Shown: positions 52,192 to 61,793, counted from the first letter of the stretch. The stretch is DNA of 64,000 bases from Rivularia sp. MS3 (GCA_019192545.1 JAHCMI010000025.1:35283-99282), one strand, 5' to 3'. The notes: a model not told the origin generated them from the sequence alone. Translations and numbers: made by a program.

Positions 52192-53247
52192 ATGATTATA
52201 GTAATGAAAGTCGGTTCTCCCGAACAGGAAGTTCAACGCATCAGTGAAGAAATGGTTAATTGGGGACTGACACCAGAAAAAATAGTTGGTCAACATAAAA
52301 TAGTAATTGGTTTAGTTGGAGAGACAGCAAGTTTAGATCCGCTGCAAATTCAAGAGATAAGCCCTTGGATTGAAGAAGTGTTGCGGGTAGAGAAGCCTTT
52401 CAAACGTGCTAGTCGTCAGTTTCGTCATGGGGAAGCTTCGGGAATTATAGTTAATACTCCCGATGGTGATGTTACCTTTGGCGAAAATTATCCTTTGGTG
52501 GTTGTGGCAGGACCTTGTTCGGTAGAAAATGAAGAAATGATTGTAGAAACCGCAAAGCGGGTTAAAGCTGCTGGGGCCAAGTTTCTGCGCGGTGGTGCCT
52601 ATAAACCCCGCACTTCACCTTATGCTTTCCAAGGACATGGTGAAAGTGCTTTGGAACTGTTAGCTAAAGCTAGAGCTGCGAGCGGATTGGGAATCATTAC
52701 CGAAGTAATGGACGCTGCTGACTTAGACAAAATTGCAGAAATTGCAGATGTTGTTCAAGTGGGTGCGAGAAACATGCAGAATTTCTCGTTGCTTAAAAAG
52801 GTAGGAGCGCAACCGAAGCCGGTTTTGTTGAAACGAGGAATGTCTGCAACTATTGAAGAATGGTTAATGGCTGCTGAATATGTGCTTGCTTCAGGAAATC
52901 CTAACGTGATTTTGTGCGAGCGCGGTATTCGTTCCTTCGACCGTCAGTATACTCGCAATACTTTAGATTTATCTGTAATACCGGTGTTGCGAAAGCTAAC
53001 TCATTTACCTATTATGATTGACCCTTCTCACGGTACGGGTTTATCAGAGCTTGTTCCTTCAATGGCTATGGCAGCTATAGCAGCCGGATGTGATTCCTTA
53101 ATGATAGAAGTTCATCCCAACCCTGCAAAAGCTTTATCTGATGGACCTCAATCTTTATCACCAGAACGTTTTGATAGTTTGATGCAGGAATTATCGGTTA
53201 TCGGTAAAGCTGTAGGACGTTGGGAGCAAGCTGTAGCTGTTGCTTGA
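52192..53247 (+). CDS. aroF: 3-deoxy-7-phosphoheptulonate (DAHP) synthase
   Basis: The 351-residue enzyme condenses phosphoenolpyruvate and erythrose 4-phosphate, the first step to aromatic amino acids. Residues 1-85 are the ferredoxin-like N-terminal domain of the type I-beta group, and residues 95-345 are the TIM barrel with VVAGPCSVENEE, GAKFLRGGAYKPRTSPYAFQ, LLKRGMSATIEEW, CERGIRSFD and MIDPSHGTG. The N-terminal domain is where feedback control acts in relatives. The ATG at 52192 gives a complete domain. It stands as a single gene flanked by inverted purine/pyrimidine tracts. Confidence 0.96.
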   Translation: MIIVMKVGSPEQEVQRISEEMVNWGLTPEKIVGQHKIVIGLVGETASLDPLQIQEISPWIEEVLRVEKPFKRASRQFRHGEASGIIVNTPDGDVTFGENYPLVVVAGPCSVENEEMIVETAKRVKAAGAKFLRGGAYKPRTSPYAFQGHGESALELLAKARAASGLGIITEVMDAADLDKIAEIADVVQVGARNMQNFSLLKKVGAQPKPVLLKRGMSATIEEWLMAAEYVLASGNPNVILCERGIRSFDRQYTRNTLDLSVIPVLRKLTHLPIMIDPSHGTGLSELVPSMAMAAIAAGCDSLMIEVHPNPAKALSDGPQSLSPERFDSLMQELSVIGKAVGRWEQAVAVA

Positions 53248-53256
53248 TATGAATCG

Positions 53257-53322
53257 GGGGAAGAGTGGGAGAGAGGGAGGGAGAGAGGGAGAGAGGGAGG
53301 GAGAGAGGGAGAGAGAGAGTGA
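53257..53322. repeat. Polypurine GA tract after aroF
   Basis: About 65 bp of GGGAGAGAGGGAGGGAGAGA-type units with hardly a pyrimidine on the plus strand. Mirror-like purine runs of this kind can form triplex DNA. A pyrimidine counterpart lies before aroF at 52060-52117. Tandem CTACTTG units follow at about 53343-53369. Confidence 0.8.
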
Positions 53323-53427
53323 AAATTATTAATTAACTACTCACTACTTGCTACTTGCTACTTGCTACTTCTAACTATCCCGAACCCCCCCATTCCCAAC
53401 TCCTCACCTTTAACCTTTAACCCGTAC

Positions 53428-54315
53428 TTATCTTCTTCTGCGTCCGCTACCGAAACCACGACTGCGGCTTCTGGTGGAACGTGAGCGGGTTCCGCTGCCG
53501 AAACTTCTGTTGGAAGGACGGTTTCTTACCGATCTGGATTTACCGGACTGTTTAAGGGTGCTGCTGCCAAATCCGGAACCTGTAGAGCGACTGTTACCTG
53601 TATTTCTACTGGGAGTTGTGCGTCTAACGTTGGAAGTATTGCGATTATTTCTTCTTAGGTTTCCTGTAGTGCGGAAAGTGGTACGATTTCTGACTGCTGC
53701 TGGTGGTTCGTTGTAGCGCTGACGATATCTGTCTACTGCTACGTCATAGCTTCTACCATATCCACCGAAACCAGTGTAGCTACTTACTCCTGGCTGATAT
53801 GCGGGTGGTACATAATACTGCGGTCTAAATAGCAAACTACCGATGGCTTGACCGGCTACTGCACCAGCAAAGGGTGCCCAAAAGCCGTTGTTGCGCTGAA
53901 CTACAACTGTTCGCTGTTGCCCGGTGTCGGGGTCAGTTCTGGTTTCGGTAACGTTTTGAGTGTATTCGATTTTAAAATCTGGTGTTAAATAAAGTGCGGG
54001 CTGTCCGTTTTCAACTTTTAAATAGCTACTTTTACCTTCTTTTATTTGTTCTTCGGTAAGACGAGCCATTTGTAACTTATCGGTTTTAAAAGTAGGAGTT
54101 GGGCTATTTAGTAGAAATAGCGTATATTCTCCATCAGCATCGTTATAACTAGCTTGCTGTACGGGATACTCACCATCGCTAATTCGAGTATTTGTCGTAG
54201 TTCGAGTTACATTTCTAGCTTGTGGGGTGCTTGTTGTACCACCACCGCAAGCGACTGTAGTAAAACACAAACTCAAGGCTAAAAAAACCGCTGTAAATTT
54301 ACGCAAAATGGTCAT
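53428..54315 (-). CDS. Putative lipoprotein with Arg/Ser-rich tail
   Basis: The 295-residue product has a lipoprotein signal peptide with lipobox TVAC (Cys23), followed by GGGTTSTP. The middle (residues about 45-130) is a compact domain (YTLFLLNSPTPTFKTDKLQM). A Gly-rich, hydrophobic segment, WAPFAGAVAGQAIGSLLF, lies near residues 147-164 and could insert in a membrane. The last 90 residues are extremely rich in Arg, Ser, Gly and Asn, predicted to be disordered and strongly basic. Similar proteins are conserved in cyanobacteria without known function. Confidence 0.75.
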   Translation of the reverse strand: MTILRKFTAVFLALSLCFTTVACGGGTTSTPQARNVTRTTTNTRISDGEYPVQQASYNDADGEYTLFLLNSPTPTFKTDKLQMARLTEEQIKEGKSSYLKVENGQPALYLTPDFKIEYTQNVTETRTDPDTGQQRTVVVQRNNGFWAPFAGAVAGQAIGSLLFRPQYYVPPAYQPGVSSYTGFGGYGRSYDVAVDRYRQRYNEPPAAVRNRTTFRTTGNLRRNNRNTSNVRRTTPSRNTGNSRSTGSGFGSSTLKQSGKSRSVRNRPSNRSFGSGTRSRSTRSRSRGFGSGRRRR

Positions 54316-54625
54316 GATTTGATAATTATTCTTCTATCTTTGAGCTTAACAACTTCTTTAGGAGGGCGTTAGGTACGGAGAACCGACTATGGGGTAGTAG
54401 GTTAAAGGTTTGAGGTCAAAGGCTATAGATTATAGATAAGGGCGATCGCTAGAAATAGGTTTAGTTTGTTTATTGCTTTAAGTCAAAATAATTCAATTAA
54501 CTTTTGTGACAAACGAGCAAAATTTCGACTCTATTTTCTAAGACATATATCTATTAACTACTACCTCTTACCTCCAACCTTTAATTATTACCTTTAACCT
54601 TGAACCTTTAACCTATTAACTTTAT
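54316..54625. repeat. Intergenic region with heptamer repeats
   Basis: These 310 bp carry GGTTAAAGGTTTGAGGTCAA near 54400 and an ACCTTTAACC cluster near 54580-54612. No gene was found. One GGGCGATCGC site lies at about 54440. Confidence 0.6.
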
Positions 54626-55207
54626 TTACAACGGAATTAAATCTGTAAAATTCTGTAACAATTGGTCGTTAGTCAATTCATCACCTAATTGTGCTGGTGA
54701 CCAATGTACTTGTACTGCTCGTATTTTCTTTTTGTAATGTAAGTCTATTAAGGCTTTTAAAGCATCTTGGAGAGCAGCAATATTTGATAAATCATCTTCT
54801 AGTTCCGGAACTTCTCCTTCGTAAGCAACCGTAATCATTACAACAACGTTGCGGGTGACGGGAACGGAAAAATCATCATTGTTATCCACAAATCCTTCTA
54901 AAGGTTGACTCAAATAGCGTTGTGCTGAATCGGTAAATAATTCTTGAAATAAGTCTCCTGCGTCTTCTTCCTTCCAGAACACATCACCTTCATTAGCAGC
55001 AGACATCCATGATTGATCGTATTGCAATAAAGATTCACAAATAGAAACTAATTCTTCTCCCATAACTTCGATATCACCTTCAGCATCAACTGCTTCCCTA
55101 GCGCTATGGTTTAATACTCCTAAAATAGGTGCAACTTCCGAACCACTTAGATGCAGCATAATGCGACAAACTACATACCGAGTACGACCCATCATTTTAT
55201 TAAACAT
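54626..55207 (-). CDS. DUF1517 family protein
   Basis: The 193-residue product matches the DUF1517 family by its C-terminal half: RNVVVMITVAYEGEVPELED and KKKIRAVQVHWSPAQLGDEL. Many family members in cyanobacteria and plants carry an N-terminal membrane part and are linked to thylakoids; this member lacks a clear span and starts MFNKMMGRTRYVVCRIML. It may therefore be a soluble short form. Function not established. It is a single-gene unit. Confidence 0.8.
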   Translation of the reverse strand: MFNKMMGRTRYVVCRIMLHLSGSEVAPILGVLNHSAREAVDAEGDIEVMGEELVSICESLLQYDQSWMSAANEGDVFWKEEDAGDLFQELFTDSAQRYLSQPLEGFVDNNDDFSVPVTRNVVVMITVAYEGEVPELEDDLSNIAALQDALKALIDLHYKKKIRAVQVHWSPAQLGDELTNDQLLQNFTDLIPL

Positions 55208-55533
55208 TCCGAACTGCTCCTGTATACTGTTGAATCAATACTATTATGGTTTGGAAATTGGGAATTGGGAATGGGACATAGGGCATAAAAAATTGAATAT
55301 TAAGTATTATTATTTTCGATTTATTTGTTAACTATGCTATTAATATAGCCAAGCTATATGAGTTGTAATCGCTGTTAGGAATTAATTAATTGTTAAATAA
55401 TACTATAGATATTCTCTATTTAAATTTAAACAATTTTGAATACTAAAAAATTACTATCAAGTATGAAATATTTGAGTTGAATAATTATGTCTCAAGGTTA
55501 TTGCCCTATTCCCAATTGCCTATTCCCTATTCC
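55208..55533. other. AT-rich intergenic region
   Basis: These 326 bp have GGGAATTGGGAATGGGACAT-type units near 55259 and CCCTATTCCC units near 55503-55535, which are common intergenic repeats here. I see no gene. Confidence 0.5.
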
Positions 55534-57093
55534 CTAATTAATATAATGAAAACCTTTAAAGAAATCTTCAATCATAGCTAAAGTTGGCTGCCTGGATTTA
55601 GCAAGTTCGCTTAATTCGTCTTCATATAAATCGGCTTCGATTTGGGGATGGTCAATTAACCTTTTACCAAAATGCGGGTTATCGTGAATAATCAAATTTT
55701 TGGCACTAGAATTAGTTAAAATTGTTTGCGTAGGGGCTTGAAAAAAGTTCAATGTTGCTGCAATTCCTAAAATTTTTGTAGCATCCTTAATCAGGTTTAC
55801 GTTTTGCATTGCTTGCTCTAAGAAAATAGTTAGTTGGTGAATTTTTTGAGGGCTAATTAACTGTTCGTTTGTATCTTTACGAGCAATCATTTCTATTGCC
55901 GTATATATATTTTTTTGGGTTTGGGTAGCATCTTTAAAAGGAAGAATTGCCATATAAGCCACAGGGAATAAACTTTCATCGCTATCTACACGGAAAGTAA
56001 AAACAGTGCGACGGCGACCAATTTCCATACTGGGGGGTTGTTTTAATCCTCGATATTTTTGAGTTATTTGAAAATACGCACCAGCCAAAGCAAAATTGGC
56101 TTCTGGGTCTAAAGGTCGGTCTATAATAATACGAATAGTCGGAGGAGTTTCGTTGAAAAAATCTCCGGAATCTTCAGCATTTAAGGTATGAATAATTGAG
56201 CGATCGCCTTTTGGGCTTAAATCCACCCATTCACAAATCAACATATCGGTTTTCAAACCAAAGCGAGATGTAGCATAGAGCTTTGCACCGGTTAAAGTTG
56301 CGCCAGTCAAATCGGCACCAACCCATTCAGCGCTGACTAATTTTGCTTCAGTTAAATCGGCATGTACGAGACTGGTATTAGTCAAATTCGCATTGCTTAA
56401 ATCGGCACCAGTCAAGTTAGCACCGCTCAATTTTGCACCGCTTAAATCTGCCCAAGATAAATTTGCACCTCTCAAGTCAGCCCATCGAAGATTAGCATCG
56501 CATAGATTAGCACCGCACAGATTAGCACGAAACATATTTACCTGTCGAAGTTCGGCTTCTCGTAAATTAGCGCCGCTCAAGTCAGCCCTAACTAAATCGG
56601 TAGTATTCAAAGTAGCTTGTTCTAAGTTAGCTGCAACTAAAGAAGCACCTTTAAAACAAGCTTGATTTAAATTTGCACCGCGTAAAACAGTATGTCGTAA
56701 GGTAGCTTCCCGTAAATCGGCATTGCTTAAATTTGCTTCTCGTAAATTAGCACGGCTAAAATCAGCGCGAATTAATTCACCTCGTATCAAAGAAGCTTGA
56801 ACTAATTGAGCATTGTTTAAATTAGCTCGAATCAAATTCGCTACATTCAAACTAGCTTTAGTCAGATTTGCACCTTCAAGGTGAGCGCCGCTAAGCCTTG
56901 CGACATTAAGTTGAGCGTGGCTTAAATTAGCTTTAGTAAGATTAGCTCCGCTGAGGTTGACTATGCTTAAATTGGCATGACTTAAATCTATTCCGCTAAG
57001 CTTTACTCCGCATAAATTAGCTTCAGGAAGCTCAACCCCGCTAAAATCTGTAAATCCAAGAGCGTATTTTTCTAAAAATTTATCTACATTCAT
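55534..57093 (-). CDS. Pentapeptide-repeat protein with C-terminal globular domain
   Basis: The 519-residue product has about 50 consecutive A(N/D)LXX pentapeptides over residues 15-275 (DLSHANLSIV, ANLREANLSNADLREA), which form a long right-handed quadrilateral beta-helix. Residues about 290-519 are a separate globular domain, with PPTIRIIIDRPLDPEANFAL and RRRTVFTFRVDSDES, found in several cyanobacterial pentapeptide proteins. No signal peptide is seen. DNA-mimic, scaffold or structural roles are known for the fold; none can be chosen here. It differs from the CHAT fusion at 1503, which has only short pentapeptide blocks. Confidence 0.9.
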   Translation of the reverse strand: MNVDKFLEKYALGFTDFSGVELPEANLCGVKLSGIDLSHANLSIVNLSGANLTKANLSHAQLNVARLSGAHLEGANLTKASLNVANLIRANLNNAQLVQASLIRGELIRADFSRANLREANLSNADLREATLRHTVLRGANLNQACFKGASLVAANLEQATLNTTDLVRADLSGANLREAELRQVNMFRANLCGANLCDANLRWADLRGANLSWADLSGAKLSGANLTGADLSNANLTNTSLVHADLTEAKLVSAEWVGADLTGATLTGAKLYATSRFGLKTDMLICEWVDLSPKGDRSIIHTLNAEDSGDFFNETPPTIRIIIDRPLDPEANFALAGAYFQITQKYRGLKQPPSMEIGRRRTVFTFRVDSDESLFPVAYMAILPFKDATQTQKNIYTAIEMIARKDTNEQLISPQKIHQLTIFLEQAMQNVNLIKDATKILGIAATLNFFQAPTQTILTNSSAKNLIIHDNPHFGKRLIDHPQIEADLYEDELSELAKSRQPTLAMIEDFFKGFHYIN

Positions 57094-57258
57094 CGATGCT
57101 ACCTCTGATTTTGTTTAATAATTGGGAGTTGGGAAGAGGTTAAAGGTTAAAGGTTAAAGATTAAAGTAAATAATTAGGAGAGCCTAAATTTATTACTTTT
57201 AATTCTTAACTCTTAACTCCTAACTTTTTCTCCCCATGCCCTATTTTTTAAATTAAGT

Positions 57259-58101
57259 ATGATAATTGGCATAATCGGTCTTGGTTTAATAGGTGGTTCT
57301 TTAGGTTTAGACTTAAAGAAGCAAGGACATCACGTTTTAGGAGTTAGCCGCCGCGATTCAACTATTCAAAGAGCAATATCTTTGGGCGTTGTTTCCCAAG
57401 CATCAGTAAATATGAGCTTGTTATCGGAGGCAGAAGTTGTATTTATTTGTACTCCTCTGGGATTTATTATTCCCACACTTGAGCAGTTGATTGCTTATTT
57501 ACCAAGTTCTTGCGTAATAACTGATGTTGGTTCGGTGAAAACCCCGATTGTGAAAGGGATTTCGCCGGTGTGGGAAAATTTCGTTGGGGGACACCCAATG
57601 GCAGGTAGTAACGATTCTGGTATAGAAGCTGCACGTTCAAATTTATTTAGCGATAAGCCTTACGTACTTACACCTATAAATACAACTCCGGCAAAGGCAA
57701 TTACAGTTATTGAAAATCTTATTAGTCAATTAGGGGTTAATATCCATTATTGTTCCCCAGAAGAACACGATAAAGCAGTTAGCTTAATTTCCCATTTACC
57801 AGTAATAACTAGTGCTTCATTAATTGCAGCTTGCGATAAAGAAACCGATTCTCAAGTTAATCAGCTAGCTCAAAAGTTTGCCAGTTCTGGGTTTCGCGAT
57901 ACATCTCGCGTCGGCGGAGGCAATCCGGAATTAGGAGTAATGATGGCAAAATACAATCGAGAAGCTTTATTAATGTCGCTGCAAAATTATCGTTTAAATC
58001 TTGATGAATTAGTTAAATTGATTGAGCGAGAAGATTGGACAAGTTTAGAAAGAATTTTGCATTCAACTCAACAAGCAAGAGGTAAGTTTGTGAAAGAGTA
58101 G
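57259..58101 (+). CDS. tyrA: Prephenate/arogenate dehydrogenase
   Basis: The 280-residue enzyme oxidatively decarboxylates arogenate (the usual cyanobacterial substrate) or prephenate in tyrosine synthesis. The nucleotide-binding GLGLIGGS (residues 7-14) starts a Rossmann domain, followed by DVGSVKTPI and GGHPMAGSNDSGIEAA, which carry catalytic and substrate-binding residues. The C-terminal helical domain has SHLPVITSASL and FRDTSRVGGGNPELG. No ACT regulatory domain is present. The gene is 4 kb from aroF but not in the same operon. Confidence 0.93.
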   Translation: MIIGIIGLGLIGGSLGLDLKKQGHHVLGVSRRDSTIQRAISLGVVSQASVNMSLLSEAEVVFICTPLGFIIPTLEQLIAYLPSSCVITDVGSVKTPIVKGISPVWENFVGGHPMAGSNDSGIEAARSNLFSDKPYVLTPINTTPAKAITVIENLISQLGVNIHYCSPEEHDKAVSLISHLPVITSASLIAACDKETDSQVNQLAQKFASSGFRDTSRVGGGNPELGVMMAKYNREALLMSLQNYRLNLDELVKLIEREDWTSLERILHSTQQARGKFVKE

Positions 58102-58212
58102 CAAGTAGAAAGTCGCAAGTAACGAGTAAAGAATTTATTTCTCCCCATCTCCTTGTCTCCCCCCCCTCTCACCCTCTTTCTCTCTTCCCTCTCCCCCTTT
58201 CCTACTCATTAC

Positions 58213-60720
58213 TCAAGAAGCAAGCGATTGACAATCAACCGCTCTTACTCCTACAGAATTGTTCATAACTGGCGGTATTTCTGCGACAAATTCAATATTT
58301 CCTTGTGCATCTACAATCCATCCTTTGGCTTCAACTATTTCTTTTTTAGGATTATTCATTAAAGAGCTAGAAGATATAGAAGTTAAATTATTTTCTGATG
58401 TAGAAACTAAATCAACGATAGGAACTATTGGATTATTTCCTGTAAATAATTGACTCGGATTTTCAGGTAATCCACCACGCCCGATAGCTGTAAAATTACT
58501 AGCTCTATTTGCAATACATCCTGCTACTATTTTTTGACTAGAATCAGTTAGCCCAGTTGATAGTTCGGTTAATTCAAAACTAGGATTAAGTCTAATAGTA
58601 TTAATATCAACAACACCATTAAATTCTGCTCCTTTACCAGAAGTCGCGGTAATATCGCTTTCTGGACTGGGAAATTCTCGAAATTGAGTACCCAAAATTC
58701 CTTTTGCATTGATGGTTACTTTACCACCAAAACTACCTTGGGAATTAGCAGAAATATCGCTATTTTCTAAGGCTGCAAGAACTTGAGTATTAATATTAAT
58801 ATTTCCTCCATTTTCAGCACCAGCAGAAGTTACGGAAATATTACTGTTGCCTGTTAATAGTAAACTTTGGGTTTGTAAATCAATATCTCCACCTCTACCG
58901 GAAGCTGTAGTAGCGCTAATACTTCCTTGATTATTGATATTAATAGAATTCGCCTTTACCGTTAATCTTCCAGCATTTTCTGGGCCATCGTTCTTCACAG
59001 CTAAGAAAGCACTATCTGCAATATTAAGTTGACCAGTATTAATATTAACTGTTCCTGACTCTCCTGTAGCACCCGACTGCAACCCAAATCGTTGTTGTGT
59101 CATTTCTCCTGCTGCCGTCGCAGAGGATGTGATTTGGCTAGAAAGCAATCCTGGAAAAGAACCAGTTATTTCTATTGTATCGTCCGCATTAATAGTCATA
59201 TTTCCTGCTGCACCACTACCAAGTGTTGAAGCATCTACTCTTCCACCATTTTTAACTGTAAGACTTCGAGTGTTGATATTTAAATTACCACCATTTCCAG
59301 CACTAAAAGTTGTAGAGCTTAGTATGCTGATTTGATTACTATTTGGATCGATACCTTCTACTTCAATAAATTCGGAAGCATCTATAGTTAAATTACCTGC
59401 ATTTCCTTTAGCAAAGCTCGAAGAACTCATGACTCCTCCGTTCCGAATAGTTAATCCACTCGTGGAAATATCAATCGCTCCCGCATTTCCATCATCAAAA
59501 TTAGCCGTAGCAATGATACTATATCTTGTATTTAAAGCGCTACTGAGTTCAATAGAATCTGAAGCTTTAATTTTTATATCCCCACTATTCTTTTTACCAA
59601 AACTAAAAACTGATATAAAACCACCATCTTTGACAAATAAATGCTTTGTTGAAATGTTAATATCACTACCTTCTGTGGTGGAAAATGTTTGACTTTGAAT
59701 GCTACTAATTTGACTTTGTGTTAGGTTAGTTCCTATTATTTGTAAGGATTCGGTTGCATTAATATTGATTGGCTTAGAAGCTAAATTACCTTGATTATTA
59801 ACAAATATTGTAGAGGCATCTTCAAGAGAAATTCGTCTTCCTTTCAGTTGAATAGAGGCAAGATTATTCAAATCATTTTCTATATTTGGATTTGTATAAA
59901 GACTATTAGCTTGAAGTGAAGACTGTTTTGATAATTGGATATCTTGGAAAAATTTAACTTTATCGTAATTAAATTCTAAATGAGGAGTGAAGCTAAAATT
60001 AACTTCTCCAGAGCCAACACTACCCAATTCAATACTACCAGAATTGGTTTTGAGGGAACCACCTTCAAAAAAAATATCTCCACCAATTAAGGCAATTGTC
60101 TTTCCTGTATTTAGTTCTAAAGCGTTTGTATTATCATCGATTACAGGAACAGGAAGTCTATTTGCAGATAATTTATGTCCATCACCTCGAAGGCGAATTT
60201 CACCAGGATTATTTCCCATCCCTAAACCTAAAGGGGTGCTGATTGTTAATAAGACATTATCTGGTGAAACAGCACTAAAGCGCGTTCCATCTGCAAAATC
60301 AATAAAGCTTGCGGTACTTCCAACAAACGAACCGTTAATATCTAAACTCGCATCTTTACCAAAAATAATTCCGTTAGGATTAATCAAAAATAAATTGGCA
60401 TCACCTAAAACTCCTAGCTTACCTAAAATATTCGATTGACTGCTACCAGTAACGCGGGTAAAAATATTTTTAATTGCACTTGGGTTATTAAAATAAACGC
60501 TGCGATTATTACCAATATTGAATTCTTTAAAGCTATGAAATAAATTCGAGCCGCGAACAGCACCACCGTCAATTATGTCCTTAAGTGGCTTAACTGGGGT
60601 AACTATAGAGTTATTATTTCCTAAGCTGTTATCTGGTATTAATTGGGCTTCAACTGATGAAACTGGTATTAACGTAAATACAACTGATAAACTTAATAAA
60701 ATAGCTTGATAATTAAACAT
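58213..60720 (-). CDS. Two-partner-secretion filamentous hemagglutinin-like exoprotein
   Basis: The 835-residue product has a Sec signal peptide (residues 1-26, ending VEAQ), then a TPS domain (about 27-150) with the hallmark NIFTRVTG and NLFLINPNGIIFG motifs that a TpsB/Omp85-type transporter recognises. The rest is repeated beta-helix (ESGTVNINTGQLNIADSAFL, NGGNININTQVL). Two Cys near the C terminus (AGCIANRAS, AVDCQSLAS) fit the capping region of cyanobacterial members. The protein is probably secreted or kept on the cell surface, for adhesion. No tpsB gene lies in the window. Length is average for cyanobacteria. Confidence 0.92.
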   Translation of the reverse strand: MFNYQAILLSLSVVFTLIPVSSVEAQLIPDNSLGNNNSIVTPVKPLKDIIDGGAVRGSNLFHSFKEFNIGNNRSVYFNNPSAIKNIFTRVTGSSQSNILGKLGVLGDANLFLINPNGIIFGKDASLDINGSFVGSTASFIDFADGTRFSAVSPDNVLLTISTPLGLGMGNNPGEIRLRGDGHKLSANRLPVPVIDDNTNALELNTGKTIALIGGDIFFEGGSLKTNSGSIELGSVGSGEVNFSFTPHLEFNYDKVKFFQDIQLSKQSSLQANSLYTNPNIENDLNNLASIQLKGRRISLEDASTIFVNNQGNLASKPININATESLQIIGTNLTQSQISSIQSQTFSTTEGSDINISTKHLFVKDGGFISVFSFGKKNSGDIKIKASDSIELSSALNTRYSIIATANFDDGNAGAIDISTSGLTIRNGGVMSSSSFAKGNAGNLTIDASEFIEVEGIDPNSNQISILSSTTFSAGNGGNLNINTRSLTVKNGGRVDASTLGSGAAGNMTINADDTIEITGSFPGLLSSQITSSATAAGEMTQQRFGLQSGATGESGTVNINTGQLNIADSAFLAVKNDGPENAGRLTVKANSININNQGSISATTASGRGGDIDLQTQSLLLTGNSNISVTSAGAENGGNININTQVLAALENSDISANSQGSFGGKVTINAKGILGTQFREFPSPESDITATSGKGAEFNGVVDINTIRLNPSFELTELSTGLTDSSQKIVAGCIANRASNFTAIGRGGLPENPSQLFTGNNPIVPIVDLVSTSENNLTSISSSSLMNNPKKEIVEAKGWIVDAQGNIEFVAEIPPVMNNSVGVRAVDCQSLAS

Positions 60721-60836
60721 TATTTTTCCCTGACAAATCTATAAATATCTTCTGATTGTAAGAAGCAATGCTTATTTATAGAATTCCCAGAAAATTTCAA
60801 AACAACTCAAACTATATGAAATATTAATTTGAACAA

Positions 60837-61208
60837 TTAAAGATTATTTGTCCCCATCGATCTACGATGAATTCTGTTATTAAAGGAGATAATACTTATT
60901 GCTGCTATAAGCAAAGATGAAAAATAGCGAGCGGATATTTTATTTTCTGGTAATAAATAATCTCGCCATATTCATCTATCTGCTGAAACAGCAAACAAAT
61001 CAAAAGGAGAAATACCAGTTAATAAATAAATAATTGTTACTCCCAAACTGTAGATATCGCTGGCTGGCAATACTTTACCCCGCAGTTGCTCGGGAGCCAT
61101 ACATTCAGGAGTTGCAATTTTTGTACCTGTTTGCTGCAAGGTTGTATTATGCAGATGTTTCGCTATGCCAAAATTAATCAAAGTTATAAAATCATAATGT
61201 TCGATGCC
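60837..61208 (-). pseudogene. Remnant of a serine/threonine protein kinase
   Basis: Only the C-terminal half of a kinase remains. INFGIAK is the DFG region with Asp changed to Asn, CMAPEQLRG is the APE motif, and SDIYSLGVTIIYLLTGISPF is subdomain IX. After AVSADR a TGA (60972-60974) interrupts the frame, and reading through it continues IWRDYLLPENKISARYFSSL, then a hydrophobic segment ending at a TAA at 60837. Kinases of this group have Trp at the position of the TGA, so TGG has probably become TGA. The N-lobe is missing beyond a stop at 61209, next to the DUF4359 gene. Confidence 0.8.
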
Positions 61209-61218
61209 TTACAACCAA

Positions 61219-61599
61219 TTATTCCTTTTGGGCTTTATAGGTAAAGAAATTATCTAAAGCTCCTACCGTCTCAAATTTATAGGAAGGAACAAGAGTATTT
61301 ATCTGCAAGTTTGTGCGATAAACGCTGAATATTAGGAAATCTTGTTTTTCTGTTGATGCTTTAATTATCTGCTTAATTTGAGGGCTGGCTGAATCTATCA
61401 ACTTTGCACAGTTGAATTTAATTAAATTATCTAATAAATTCGGAGTCTTGCTGCATCCCTGTTCTTTTAAATACTGGCTCAGTCGCTGAGTCGCATATTC
61501 TTCATACTCCGCTCGGGATGGATTTGTACCCGCCATTGCCACTCCCAAGGCAATTAATGCAGCTGCTCCAGCATATGCCGCAATACTTACAATTTTCAT
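61219..61599 (-). CDS. DUF4359 family protein
   Basis: The 126-residue product has an N-terminal hydrophobic segment (residues 5-22, SIAAYAGAAALIALGVAM), then NPSRAEYEEYATQRLSQYLK, and the C-terminal FLIFSVYRTNL with SYKFETVGALDNFFTYKAQK that defines the family. The family is cyanobacterial and uncharacterised; the protein is probably membrane-anchored with its body outside the cytoplasm. Its stop codon is 10 bp from the kinase remnant, so an ancestral kinase-DUF4359 pair is possible. Confidence 0.85.
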   Translation of the reverse strand: MKIVSIAAYAGAAALIALGVAMAGTNPSRAEYEEYATQRLSQYLKEQGCSKTPNLLDNLIKFNCAKLIDSASPQIKQIIKASTEKQDFLIFSVYRTNLQINTLVPSYKFETVGALDNFFTYKAQKE

Positions 61600-61719
61600 T
61601 ATCTTTAAATATAAAAATTAACCATTTAACTACTAGACTCTAGATTATCTGAGTCCGTTCCGAAAAAATGTTTGATAAATTCATTTATTAGATGTTATAT
61701 TATTCAATAAGCAAATTAT

Positions 61720-61793
61720 GGCGGTCGTAGCCAAGTGGTTAAGGCAGAGGTTTGTGGTACCTCCATTCGTGGGTTCGAACCCCATCGGCCGCC
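61720..61793 (+). tRNA. tRNA-His (anticodon GTG)
   Basis: The 74-nt cloverleaf has an 8-bp acceptor stem, GGCGGTCG with CGGCCGCC, in which G at -1 pairs with C73 as required for histidine identity. The anticodon stem is GAGGT/ACCTC with loop TTGTGGT and anticodon GTG at 61754-61756. GGTTCGAAC forms the T loop region. CCA is not encoded. Confidence 0.95.

Noticed and set aside
53474..53716. 80-codon Leu/Arg-rich plus-strand frame
   Set aside because: It is the complement of the Arg/Ser-rich tail of the lipoprotein gene and has no support of its own.
60972..60974. TGA in the kinase remnant as selenocysteine or stop-codon recoding
   Set aside because: The N-lobe is missing and the DFG Asp is lost, so simple decay explains it better.
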